NCBI GenBank assembly: GCA_900546325.1
Contig: URCR01000007.1
Span: 1 to 64,000, forward strand
Source of the DNA: an uncultured Lachnospiraceae bacterium
GTDB lineage: Bacteria; Bacillota; Clostridia; Lachnospirales; Lachnospiraceae
Length of the DNA: 64,000 nt
Direction of reading: 5' to 3'
Made by a program: the position numbers and the translations under genes
The notes under the pieces: model-generated
What the model saw: the letters and a program-made list of their open reading frames with translations, nothing else
Databases searched by the model: none
What the model was told of the DNA's origin: nothing
Shown: piece after piece, positions 21,662-29,865 of the stretch
How positions within the stretch are numbered: position 1 is the first letter of the stretch
Layout: each line of letters opens with the position of its first letter

Positions 21662-22834
21662 TTATCTATTTTCTTCCCGCAGCCGTCCGATAAATCTCTC
21701 CAGTCTTCCAAGTGCCTCTTTCAGATCTTCCAGCGAATATGCGTAAGAGATGCGGATAAACCCTTCCCCGCTTGCTCCGAACGCGGTTCCCGGCACGACC
21801 GCCACCCGCTCTTCCTCCAGAAATCTCGTGGCAAATTCTTCGGAAGTCATTCCAAATTCGGAAATATCCGGGAAGACGTAAAACGCCCCGTATGGCTCAA
21901 AACATTTCAGCCCGATCTTTCTGAACTCATGCATGAGAAACCTTCTTCTCTGATTATAGGCTTCCCTCATCTCATCTACTTCCGGCTGACAGTTTCTAAG
22001 TCCTTCGATCGCCGCATACTGGCTGTTTGTAGGCGCACACATAATTGCAAACTGGTGGATCTTGACCATCTGCTCGATGATCGCCGCCGGACCGCACGCA
22101 TACCCAAGCCTCCATCCGGTCATTGCAAATCCTTTGGAAAATCCATTGATCATGATTGTCCGCTCCTGAAGTCCCGGAAACTCCGCGATCGACACATGAT
22201 CCCCCTGATAACTTAATTCCGAATAAATCTCATCGGAAATCACAAACAAATCATGCTCTTTTACCACTTCCGCGATCGGTTCCAGATCCTCCCTCGTCAT
22301 GATAGACCCGGTCGGATTGTTCGGAAACGGAAGGACAAGGATCTTTGTCCGCGGTGTGATCGCCGCCTCCAGTTCCTCCCTTGTCAGTTTGAACTCATTT
22401 TTATTTTGAAGAGGGATCACGACCGGAACACCGCCTGCAAGTACTGCACAAGGAAGATACGATACATAACTCGGCTGTGGAATCAGCACTTCGTCCCCCG
22501 GATCCAGCATCGCACGCATCGCAATATCGATTCCTTCGCTCCCGCCGACTGTCACGACCACCTCCGTCTTCGGATCATACACGACGGAGCTCTTTCTCTG
22601 GATATAGTTACAGATTTCTTCTTTTAATTCCTTCAGCCCGGAGTTCGATGTATAAAATGTTCTCCCCTTTTCCAGAGAATAAATTCCTTCTTCCCGAATC
22701 CGCCACGGCGTGTCAAAGTCCGGCTCTCCGACTCCCAGTGAAATGGCATCTTTCATCTCATTGACGACATCGAAAAACTTACGGATTCCCGAAGGCTCGA
22801 TTTCTACTACTTTTTTTGCTAACGGATTCCTCAT
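21662..22834 (-). CDS. Class I/II pyridoxal-phosphate aminotransferase
   Basis: A 390-residue fold-type I aminotransferase, close to the aspartate/aromatic aminotransferase group of Firmicutes. The PLP lysine is in GFSKGFAMTGWRLGY at about residues 231-245. The PFPNNPTGS motif holds the cofactor-contacting Asn, and FVISDEIYSEL the Asp that binds the pyridine nitrogen. Substrate is not certain. It overlaps the preceding Lrp gene by one base, and such a pair often means the regulator senses the amino acid the enzyme handles. Confidence 0.92.
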   Translation of the reverse strand: MRNPLAKKVVEIEPSGIRKFFDVVNEMKDAISLGVGEPDFDTPWRIREEGIYSLEKGRTFYTSNSGLKELKEEICNYIQRKSSVVYDPKTEVVVTVGGSEGIDIAMRAMLDPGDEVLIPQPSYVSYLPCAVLAGGVPVVIPLQNKNEFKLTREELEAAITPRTKILVLPFPNNPTGSIMTREDLEPIAEVVKEHDLFVISDEIYSELSYQGDHVSIAEFPGLQERTIMINGFSKGFAMTGWRLGYACGPAAIIEQMVKIHQFAIMCAPTNSQYAAIEGLRNCQPEVDEMREAYNQRRRFLMHEFRKIGLKCFEPYGAFYVFPDISEFGMTSEEFATRFLEEERVAVVPGTAFGASGEGFIRISYAYSLEDLKEALGRLERFIGRLREENR

Positions 22835-23316
22835 TACGGCGTCACCAACATCCTTTCCGGCTCTGTTTTTGCCACAAGTACCGCCCCGTGATCTTTGTAC
22901 TTCTTCAACACGAAATGTGTCGCAGTGCTCAGCACGGCATCAAGCGGAGCCAGCTTCCCGGAGACAAACTCAGACACTTCTTTTAATGTTCTTGCTTTCA
23001 GTGTGATCAGAAAATCATATCCGCCCGAGATCAGGTACACGGCATTGACTTCCGGGTAGTTATAGATCCGCTCTGCAATCCGGTCAAATCCCTGATTTCT
23101 CTGTGGTGTCACTTTTACCTCGATCAAAGCGACCACCTGCTCCTCTCCTGTCTTCTCCCAGTCAATCAGTGTATGGTAACCGCAGATGATCTTCTCCTTC
23201 TCCATCTGTGCAATCTCATTGGCGATCATCACCTCATCTGAGCCGAGCAACACTGCAAGCTCCTGCAGATCTATTTTGCTGTTTCTCTCAAGATATTTTA
23301 AAATCTCTCTTCTCAT
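22834..23316 (-). CDS. Lrp/AsnC-family transcriptional regulator
   Basis: A 160-residue regulator. Residues 1-60 form the winged helix-turn-helix (RREILKYLERNSKIDLQELA, then VLLGSDEVMIANEIAQME). The C-terminal RAM domain that binds amino acids is seen in VVALIEVKVTPQRNQGFDRI and the GGYDFLITLKA strand-turn. It overlaps both neighbours by one and four bases. Members of this family form octamers and respond to amino acids; the adjacent aminotransferase is a likely target. Confidence 0.92.
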   Translation of the reverse strand: MRREILKYLERNSKIDLQELAVLLGSDEVMIANEIAQMEKEKIICGYHTLIDWEKTGEEQVVALIEVKVTPQRNQGFDRIAERIYNYPEVNAVYLISGGYDFLITLKARTLKEVSEFVSGKLAPLDAVLSTATHFVLKKYKDHGAVLVAKTEPERMLVTP

Positions 23317-24335
23317 TGCTGTTTCCCTTCCTTCCTGTCCTGTTCAATAAATGATTCATAGATTTTCGCAAGTTCATCCGGCTGTGGTCTGTCCAGAAAA
23401 CGACGCTCACTCCCCCCGGACAGTACACGTTCTTTCTGATTCGTCGTATGGCCGATGACCGCCGCCTGCTTTCCTGATGCCTGGAGTTTTCGCACAAGCG
23501 TCTCCCCGTCATGCGTAAAGATCAGAATACTTCCGGCGGAAGTCATCTGATACGGATTCAGGCGGAAATATTCGCAGATTTCCACAGTTTCCTGCCGGAT
23601 GGACATCTTCTTCATATCTGCTTCCAGACCGACATCTGCCGCCTCCGCAGTTTCCCACAGCGCCGCCAGAATTCCGCCCGGACCGATCTGATACATCGCC
23701 GATGCTCCGTGCTCCCTGGCAGTCTGAATCTGCTCCAGTGCGAATAATTCCCCGTCCATCTGTTTGATCCGGTTCAGAAAGGCTGGAACAAATCTTGCCG
23801 CCAGTTCCTCTTCCTTCCTGCTCATAATCCGCAGCATCCCTTCCAGTCCGATCCATCCTGCAAGTACGATGTCCTGCCCTGCCTTTGCTGTCATTTTCTG
23901 CGGGATCTCCTCCTCCGCCGTTCCGACTGCATTGACATGGACGATCGCCTCACAGATAGCAGGACTTACCTCCGCTTTGGCACAAAGAATCTGAAGGTTC
24001 TGTCTTTCTGCCGCCTGCTCCATCCATTCTGTCATCGCCTTCAGTCTGGACTCATATGCATAAGGCGGAAGCTGGATCTGCACATCTACCCCGATTGGAT
24101 CCGCCCCTCTCGCGGCAATATCATTGACCGCCCGCGCCATCGCAAATACACCGATATTCTTCGCACTTCCATATACGGAAGTCCCGGAAAAGACTACCGG
24201 AACAGCTTCTTTCATACGAATCCCAGCACACAGTTCTTCGGAAGACGGCTCAAAAAGCGCCTCATCCCTGACCGTATGTAATTGTTTTAAGATGGAACGC
24301 TTCAGCACAGTTCCTGACACATTCCCTATTTTCAT
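23313..24335 (-). CDS. AIR synthase-related protein (PurM/HypE fold)
   Basis: A 340-residue protein of the AIR synthase fold shared by PurM, SelD, ThiL and HypE. The N-terminal part has the ATP-binding-type segment MARAVNDIAARGADPIGVDV at about residues 67-86 (conserved ND and A-GA motif). The C-terminal half has GPGGILAALWETAEAADVGL, the family Gly-rich helix. It lacks the Gly-rich SelD start and the HypE C-terminal cysteine, so it is neither of those. Similar proteins are annotated as hydrogenase maturation factor-like, with no proven role. It starts the operon with the Lrp gene. Confidence 0.8.
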   Translation of the reverse strand: MKIGNVSGTVLKRSILKQLHTVRDEALFEPSSEELCAGIRMKEAVPVVFSGTSVYGSAKNIGVFAMARAVNDIAARGADPIGVDVQIQLPPYAYESRLKAMTEWMEQAAERQNLQILCAKAEVSPAICEAIVHVNAVGTAEEEIPQKMTAKAGQDIVLAGWIGLEGMLRIMSRKEEELAARFVPAFLNRIKQMDGELFALEQIQTAREHGASAMYQIGPGGILAALWETAEAADVGLEADMKKMSIRQETVEICEYFRLNPYQMTSAGSILIFTHDGETLVRKLQASGKQAAVIGHTTNQKERVLSGGSERRFLDRPQPDELAKIYESFIEQDRKEGKQQ

Positions 24336-24399
24336 TCTTTCCCAGTCCTTTCTTTCATTTTGTCCGTAATCAGTTCGCCCACTGTCTGCTCACATACGA

Positions 24400-24501
24400 T
24401 TAGAGCAAATATGGCACAACTCCTGTCAGAACCATTGCCACAATAATTACAATAATGATCACAGATGTGATCTTTCGAAATTTCTTACTATAAAAGTTCA
24501 T
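24400..24501 (-). CDS. Small single-helix membrane protein (33 residues)
   Basis: A short frame starting MNFYSKKFRKITSV and followed by one hydrophobic helix and the end GVVPYLL. AAAGGAAG lies eight bases before the ATG. The basic N-terminus followed by a single hydrophobic stretch is the pattern of many tiny membrane proteins in Lachnospiraceae. It lies between the radical SAM gene and the AIR synthase-like gene. Function unknown. Confidence 0.6.
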   Translation of the reverse strand: MNFYSKKFRKITSVIIIVIIVAMVLTGVVPYLL

Positions 24502-24641
24502 CGTTCTTCTTCCTTTCTGCTATCAATTACTATTCCTTTTGCTTCTTCCCTTCCTGCCGGAAGATGTTCCTCCATTCTATACTCTTTCCCATTCTTTTGC
24601 AAGGAAGCGAAGGCTGATTTTCCCAAATCTTCTACTTTCTC

Positions 24642-26384
24642 CTAAACCGCATTTTCTGCTTCCATCTCATGGATTTCTATCACGCGTGCCTGGTAGTTCA
24701 GCGGGTTCCGGTTCTGATAATCAAACAGAAGCACCATCTCTCCTTTTGCACCATTCCGGGTCACACGATGGTGGAAACGCTCGATATGTGTCATTTTTCT
24801 CAGCTGGCGTTTATCCCATTTCTCATACCCCGCAAGATACCGATGCGCTCTTGCCTCTTCGTCATAGAAGCGCTGCTGCTCTTCTTTTTCCACCGTCTCT
24901 TCCCCTGCAAATGCCGGACGGCTTTTTGCATTTTCCCTGAGATAAAAATCAAATGTCAGAAGTTCCCGGTACAGCTCTTCCCGATCCGGATCTGCCTGCT
25001 TCGCAAATGCATACAAAATCTCATACCGCGTCACTCTTGAATGGCTTAAGAATGTATGCCCTGCCGCATCGTAATAATCTCCCAGCTGTTCGTACATCGA
25101 AAAAGGATCCGGAAATGCTTGTTCAAGCACTGCAAGCGTGTAGGAGAATTGTCCGCTGTTGTAATAAGATTCCACCATCTCCTCCACACGCTTCAGGCGG
25201 AGCACATCACTGTAAGGAATCCACTTCGTGTAGAGCACTTCATACGGCGGTCTGCTCTTATACACAAGCCCGTACTGCTCCTTCTGTTCTTCCATATAGG
25301 AACCTTTCAGTACCTTCAGGAAACCAAGCTGCAGCTGTTCCGGCGCAAGCGCATAGACGTCATTGAAAGATCTGCGGAAACTCTCGTAATCTTCATACGG
25401 AAGTCCCGCGATCAGATCGAGGTGCTGATGGACATTTGCATGAGAATTGATTCTCTTTACGGTTCTTGACACCTCCTCAAACTTCATTGTCCGCCGGATC
25501 TCCCGGATGGTCCTGTCGTTTGTAGACTGCACTCCGATTTCGAGCTGGATCAGCCCCGGGCGCATCTGTTCGATCAAAGCAAGCTCCTCCTCATTCAGAA
25601 GATCTGCCGACACCTCAAAATGAAAATTTGTGATTCCATTGTCATGCTCGATCAGATATTTCCAGATCTCCGCCGCGTGACTGTGTCTGCAGTTAAACGT
25701 CCGGTCTACAAATTTAACCTGCGGTACTTCGGCATCAAGAAAAAACTGCAGTTCCTTTTTTACCAGCTCCAGATCTCGAAAACGCAGGCACTTGTCGACC
25801 GAAGACAGGCAGTAGCTGCAGGAAAACGGGCATCCTCTGCTTGTTTCATAGTAAACGATCTTGTTCTGAAAATCTTTCATGTCATGGTAGACAAATGGTA
25901 CTTTACTCAGATCCATTACCGGACGCCACGGATTCTCCAGGATTTGTCCCTCCGCCCCGCGGTAAGTGATTCCATCGATCTCCTCCAGGCTTCCGCCTTC
26001 CATATAGTAATGTACCAGTTCCCGGAAAGTCTCTTCTCCTTCTCCTTTCATCACCCCGAAAGCTTCCGGAAGTCTCTGAAGAACCGCCCGGCTGTCGTAG
26101 GATACTTCCGGTCCTCCCACCCAGATCGGCACTCCGGGAAGAACCTTCCCCGCCTCGCGCACAAGCTGCTCTACATACTCCAGATTCCAGATATAGCAGG
26201 AAAAACAGAGAATATCCGGCTTCTTCCGGTACAGGTCCATTAAAATATCATCCACCTGCTGGTTGATAGTATACTCCGCGATCTGTATCTGCTCCTGATA
26301 TTCCGGTACATATGCCCGAAGACTATACACCGCTAGATTGGAATGGATATATTTCGCATTGATCGCTGTTAATAGAATGTTCAT
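24642..26384 (-). CDS. B12-binding domain radical SAM protein (DUF4080 type)
   Basis: A 580-residue enzyme. The N-terminal half has a cobalamin-binding Rossmann-like domain (MNILLTAINAKYIHSNLAVY, later PIWVGGPEVSYDS), without the DxHxxG cobalamin ligand. The radical SAM cluster motif CPFSCSYC is near residue 185, with the SAM-binding and TIM-barrel parts after it. The C-terminal region is of the DUF4080 type. Substrate is unknown. The start at 26384 has AGAGG five bases upstream; a longer reading would cross the SRP RNA promoter. It is transcribed away from the SRP RNA. Confidence 0.85.
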   Translation of the reverse strand: MNILLTAINAKYIHSNLAVYSLRAYVPEYQEQIQIAEYTINQQVDDILMDLYRKKPDILCFSCYIWNLEYVEQLVREAGKVLPGVPIWVGGPEVSYDSRAVLQRLPEAFGVMKGEGEETFRELVHYYMEGGSLEEIDGITYRGAEGQILENPWRPVMDLSKVPFVYHDMKDFQNKIVYYETSRGCPFSCSYCLSSVDKCLRFRDLELVKKELQFFLDAEVPQVKFVDRTFNCRHSHAAEIWKYLIEHDNGITNFHFEVSADLLNEEELALIEQMRPGLIQLEIGVQSTNDRTIREIRRTMKFEEVSRTVKRINSHANVHQHLDLIAGLPYEDYESFRRSFNDVYALAPEQLQLGFLKVLKGSYMEEQKEQYGLVYKSRPPYEVLYTKWIPYSDVLRLKRVEEMVESYYNSGQFSYTLAVLEQAFPDPFSMYEQLGDYYDAAGHTFLSHSRVTRYEILYAFAKQADPDREELYRELLTFDFYLRENAKSRPAFAGEETVEKEEQQRFYDEEARAHRYLAGYEKWDKRQLRKMTHIERFHHRVTRNGAKGEMVLLFDYQNRNPLNYQARVIEIHEMEAENAV

Positions 26385-26481
26385 ATACGCCTCTTTTCTG
26401 CGCCGACCGCACCTCTTTGCAAATCTGCGCCTGAAATATTGTTTTATTTTACTATATATTGTACTTTTTCGCAATTCCCAG

Positions 26482-26510
26482 TTGACATTTTCACATAAAC
26501 ACGGTAAAAT
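26482..26510 (+). promoter_or_regulatory. Promoter of the SRP RNA
   Basis: TTGACA at 26482-26487, exactly 17 bases, then TAAAAT at 26505-26510. A consensus -35 and near-consensus -10, placing the start near 26517. Confidence 0.85.
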
Positions 26511-26516
26511 ATAGAC

Positions 26517-26778
26517 TCGTGCAGCCGGGGTGTTAGCGGTACCTTGTACCCACAATCCGCTATAGTGGGGGTGATGTTACACGGAGGGCTTATGCTTGTG
26601 AAGCTGCCCTCGGAAAGTGGCGTTGAGGCTTGGGTCTTACGCGACGGAACTCTGTGAACCGTGTCAGGTCGGGAACGAAGCAGCACTAAGCAGAGACCTC
26701 CGGGTGCCGTAAGGGTGCCTGGGCTGAGTTAACTGCCGAGGTAACGTTTGGGAGGTAAGTTCGAAGTGTAACGCACGT
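26517..26778 (+). ncRNA. ffs: Signal recognition particle RNA, large bacterial type
   Basis: The conserved domain IV hairpin is present at about 26655-26695: GTGTCAGGTCGGGAACGAAG then CAGCACTAAGCAGAG, matching the GTCAGGTC...GGAAnnAAGCAGC pattern of SRP RNA. The length of about 260 bases and a separate 5' region (CCACAATCCGCTATAGTGGG) indicate the Firmicutes form with the Alu domain. The ends are estimated from the promoter and from pairing of CGTGC near 26518 with GCACG near 26774. It guides membrane proteins to the translocon with Ffh. Confidence 0.93.
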
Positions 26779-26800
26779 AAAAAATTTACGAACTTACTTG

Positions 26801-26833
26801 CGGTGAGGATCTTTCAGATTCTCACCGTTTTTT
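26801..26833 (+). terminator. Terminator after the SRP RNA
   Basis: CGGTGAG at 26801-26807 pairs with CTCACCG at 26821-26827, followed by TTTTTT. Confidence 0.9.
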
Positions 26834-26924
26834 ATTTCCTCATTTACACCGGATTTCTCCAGTGGTAAAATACAGATAAATAACATCTTTAACAAACGAA
26901 ATCATCAGAAAGAAGGTTAAACAA

Positions 26925-28262
26925 ATGAAGGAATCACTTACAAAAGAAACGCTGGAAGCATTTCAAAATGATTTCCGCGCAGACACACTTCACACTGTTG
27001 CGAAAAATGCAGTCACTGTAAATGGACTCTTAAAATCATCCAGAAACAGCGAGGCAGCCCGCAGCACAAGACACGAATTTTCCATCTCCCTTGAGCAGGG
27101 CGAGATTACCAATCAGATGCAGAGCGGACGCTGCTGGATGTTCGCCGCACTGAATACATTCCGCTTTGAAGTGATGAAAAAACTGAACCTTGAGACCTTT
27201 GAACTGTCACAGAATTATACCTTGTTCTATGACAAACTTGAGAAAGCAAATTATTTCTTGGAAAGTATTCTTGACACCCTTGAGGAACCTGTAAACGGAA
27301 GACTGATTTCCCACCTTCTGACAGACCCGCTCGGAGACGGCGGCCAGTGGGATATGCTGTGCAGCATTATCCGCAAGTACGGACTCGTCCCGAAGGATGC
27401 GATGCCGGAGACTGCCTGCTCTTCTGCAACACACGAAATGGCAGGATACATGACGAAAAAACTCCGCGAATTTGCCTGCACCCTCCGCAAAGCACACGAA
27501 GCCGGAACTTCTCTCGATGAGCTCCGCATACAGAAAGAAGCTATGATGAATGAAATCTACCGCATTCTCTGCATCTGTCTCGGAGAACCTCCGAAGACAT
27601 TTGATTTTGAAGTGCGCGACAAAGATAAGAATTTCCACCGCGATACACAGATCACTCCGCAGGAATTCTACGAGAAGTACGTCGGTCTGAATCTCGATGA
27701 TTATATCAGCCTGATCAACGCCCCGACCGGCGACAAACCATACCACCGCAGTTACAGCGTCAAATACCTTGGAAATGTCAAAGAAGGACGCCCGGTGCGC
27801 TACCTGAATCTGGAGATTGAAGAATTAAAGAAAGCTGCGATCGCACAGATGCAGGACGGTTCCCCGGTATGGTTCGGCTGTGATGTCGGAAAATATTCCT
27901 GCGGCGAAAACGGACTGATGGATCTTGACCTCTACCAGACAGAAACACTTCTCGGTACTACTTACGAACTGACGAAAGCGGAACGTCTCGACTATCACGA
28001 GAGCCTTATGACTCACGCGATGACATTCATGGGTGTCAACCTTGACGAGAACGGAAAACCGGACCGCTGGCGCGTCGAGAACAGCTGGGGTGAGAAATCC
28101 GGCAAGAAAGGTTACTATGTCATGAGCGACGCATGGTTTGACGAGTACATGTACCAGGTTGTTGTCAATAAAAAATACCTTCCTGAACAGTTTATCAAAG
28201 AATACGAGTCTGAACCGATCCTTCTCGAACCTTGGGATCCGATGGGCTCACTCGCATTATAA
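26925..28262 (+). CDS. pepC: Aminopeptidase C / bleomycin hydrolase family (PepC)
   Basis: A 445-residue cytosolic cysteine peptidase that removes N-terminal residues from peptides. The catalytic cysteine is Cys70 in NQMQSGRCWMFAALNTFR. The histidine is in LMTHAMTFMGVN near residue 365 and the asparagine in RVENSWGEKSG near 387, so the triad is complete. AGAAGG lies about eight bases before the ATG. The family forms hexamers with the active sites inside. It is a single-gene unit between the SRP RNA terminator and its own terminator, one of few plus-strand genes here. Confidence 0.96.
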   Translation: MKESLTKETLEAFQNDFRADTLHTVAKNAVTVNGLLKSSRNSEAARSTRHEFSISLEQGEITNQMQSGRCWMFAALNTFRFEVMKKLNLETFELSQNYTLFYDKLEKANYFLESILDTLEEPVNGRLISHLLTDPLGDGGQWDMLCSIIRKYGLVPKDAMPETACSSATHEMAGYMTKKLREFACTLRKAHEAGTSLDELRIQKEAMMNEIYRILCICLGEPPKTFDFEVRDKDKNFHRDTQITPQEFYEKYVGLNLDDYISLINAPTGDKPYHRSYSVKYLGNVKEGRPVRYLNLEIEELKKAAIAQMQDGSPVWFGCDVGKYSCGENGLMDLDLYQTETLLGTTYELTKAERLDYHESLMTHAMTFMGVNLDENGKPDRWRVENSWGEKSGKKGYYVMSDAWFDEYMYQVVVNKKYLPEQFIKEYESEPILLEPWDPMGSLAL

Positions 28263-28271
28263 TTGCAAAAA

Positions 28272-28315
28272 AACAGAAGGCGCCGGAAAGTTATCCACGC
28301 ACCTTCTGTTTTTTT
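28272..28315. terminator. Bidirectional terminator between pepC and tadA
   Basis: AACAGAAGG at 28272-28280 pairs with CCTTCTGTT at 28302-28310. A T-run follows on the plus strand, and the A-run before it gives T's on the minus strand, so it serves both converging genes. Confidence 0.85.
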
Positions 28316-28340
28316 ACTCCCTTTTCCACAAATCTTCCCC

Positions 28341-28832
28341 TTATTCCCCCGGGTTTTCCTCCGCTTTCTTTCTCGCCTTCTCTTCTCTCAGCTCCCGGAA
28401 GAAGGATTTCATCATCTGGCTGCACTCTTCCTCTAACACTCCGATCTCCAGTTCCACCTGATGATTGAACTGCGGCACTTGAAGCAGATTAAAAATCGAA
28501 CCCGCGCATCCCGCTTTCGGATTCATGCATCCTACAACAACCTTCTTCATCCTCGACTGCACGATCGCCCCCGAGCACATCTGACACGGCTCCAGTGTGA
28601 CATACATGGTACAATCTTCAAGCCTCCAGTCATCCATCTTCCTGCTCGCCTTCCTGATCGCGATCAGTTCCGCATGGGCAAGCGTGTTCTTGTCAATCGT
28701 CCTCCGGTTGTATCCTCTTGCAATAATTTTATCCTGATATACGATCACACAGCCGATCGGTACTTCTTTGAGCGCATATGCCTTCTTTGCCTGCCGGATC
28801 GCCTCTTTCATGTATTTTTCATCCTGATTCAT
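28341..28832 (-). CDS. tadA: tRNA-specific adenosine deaminase (TadA)
   Basis: A 163-residue zinc deaminase that turns adenosine 34 to inosine in the tRNA-Arg(ACG) wobble position. The zinc and catalytic site is complete: HAE at residues 53-55 and PCQMC at residues 82-86. The surrounding ECF-like MKKVVVGCMNPKAGCAGS is typical of TadA rather than free-base deaminases. The C-terminal tail is rich in Lys and Glu. It converges with pepC and shares its terminator. Confidence 0.95.
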   Translation of the reverse strand: MNQDEKYMKEAIRQAKKAYALKEVPIGCVIVYQDKIIARGYNRRTIDKNTLAHAELIAIRKASRKMDDWRLEDCTMYVTLEPCQMCSGAIVQSRMKKVVVGCMNPKAGCAGSIFNLLQVPQFNHQVELEIGVLEEECSQMMKSFFRELREEKARKKAEENPGE

Positions 28833-28880
28833 CTTTTTTGTTTCCTCCGCTCTCTTTCTAGGATCCTTCTCTTTCCTCTT

Positions 28881-29714
28881 TTACTGTCCTTTTTCTACTT
28901 TTCTGCACCAATATCCAAATCTCTCATAGGTATTTTGCTCCTGCGCAGAGAGCGTCACCGGAAGCTTCCCCGCCTCCCTGAATTCCGAAAATCCAAAACA
29001 GTCCGCCGCCTGCCTCTCTCTCCGATGATAGATCCCCGGCACGCCAAGTACACAGTGATCTCCCTCCTCAATCAGAAGCAGATGATGATAGTTGTAATAG
29101 CCATGCAATAAAAAACTGTTGTTTGCAAGCCTCCACTCCCCGCGGGCAAGCTCCCCCAGATCATTTCTCCGGATTTTTCTGCATCGCAGAAAACCATTTA
29201 CACCGGAGTCTTCCTCGTCCGGCTGCCGCGCTGCACACGCACACTGCTCCGTGTCAATCTCCTGTTCCAGCACGCTTTCCTTTTCCCGGTCCGCCGGCAC
29301 GCTCTCCGCCTGCTCCGTGAGATCTGCCTCTTCTTCTATCCTTTCTTTTATGCTTTCTCTTCTGACGCATCCGGTAAAATTTACTTTTACCGGCTCCCAT
29401 ACCGCCGCATAAATGACGTCCTCTTTGCACTTGAGCAAAATTCCATCCAGTTGATCCAGCTGTTCTTCCGTCTCCACCGCCTGTGACACATTTCCATGCA
29501 CTACCTGAACAGGTCCGAGAGAAACCGTTTCACAAGCACCATGTTTCATCCGGAATCCGCAGATTTCCAGCTGCTTATCTGCATGTTCCCAGGCTCCCTT
29601 TACACTGACTCCGAAAACAGCTCCTTCCCTTCGCTGTTCTGCCCGGACAAAGCCTACATTTCTCACCGGTACAGATTCTTTATATTCATATAAATAACAG
29701 ATTTGTTGTCCCAT
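28881..29714 (-). CDS. DUF6128-type conserved protein
   Basis: A 277-residue protein of a Lachnospiraceae-restricted family without known function. The N-terminus (MGQQICYLYEYKESVPVRNV) and the C-terminal segment (WRLANNSFLLHGYYNYHHLL and the later LGVPGIYHRRERQAADCFGF) are the conserved parts; between them is a variable acidic linker. No signal peptide or membrane helix is seen. I place the start at 29714, since AGGGGATG lies upstream and the family begins at MGQQICYL. The C-terminal His/Tyr/Asn cluster may bind something, but no activity is known. Confidence 0.65.
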   Translation of the reverse strand: MGQQICYLYEYKESVPVRNVGFVRAEQRREGAVFGVSVKGAWEHADKQLEICGFRMKHGACETVSLGPVQVVHGNVSQAVETEEQLDQLDGILLKCKEDVIYAAVWEPVKVNFTGCVRRESIKERIEEEADLTEQAESVPADREKESVLEQEIDTEQCACAARQPDEEDSGVNGFLRCRKIRRNDLGELARGEWRLANNSFLLHGYYNYHHLLLIEEGDHCVLGVPGIYHRRERQAADCFGFSEFREAGKLPVTLSAQEQNTYERFGYWCRKVEKGQ

Positions 29715-29780
29715 ATTACCGCGACATCCCCTCAACTTGTCTTTCTCTTAATCTATTCACAAGCCGGGATAAAAAGAACC

Positions 29781-29855
29781 AGAGCGTGTCTGAAATTCTG
29801 TCTTCGCAAAAGCTTTCACATCCTCTGCTTCAGCTTCTATCCGCCTTCAAACACG
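29781..29855 (-). terminator. Long inverted repeat, likely terminator after the sirohaem reductase
   Basis: CAGAGCGTGTCTGAA and TTCAAACACGCTCTG pair (one mismatch) across about 45 bases. On the minus strand GGTTCTTTTTATCC follows. The large loop and perfect ends are unlike a plain terminator and resemble dispersed intergenic repeats. Confidence 0.55.
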
Positions 29856-29865
29856 CTCTGTCCTT

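Noticed and set aside
21572..22216. 214-codon plus-strand frame
   Set aside because: Antisense to trmL and the aminotransferase.
25620..26243. 207-codon plus-strand frame
   Set aside because: Antisense to the radical SAM gene, whose motifs are clear.
28461..29111. 216-codon plus-strand frame
   Set aside because: Antisense to tadA and the DUF6128-type gene, both with family motifs.
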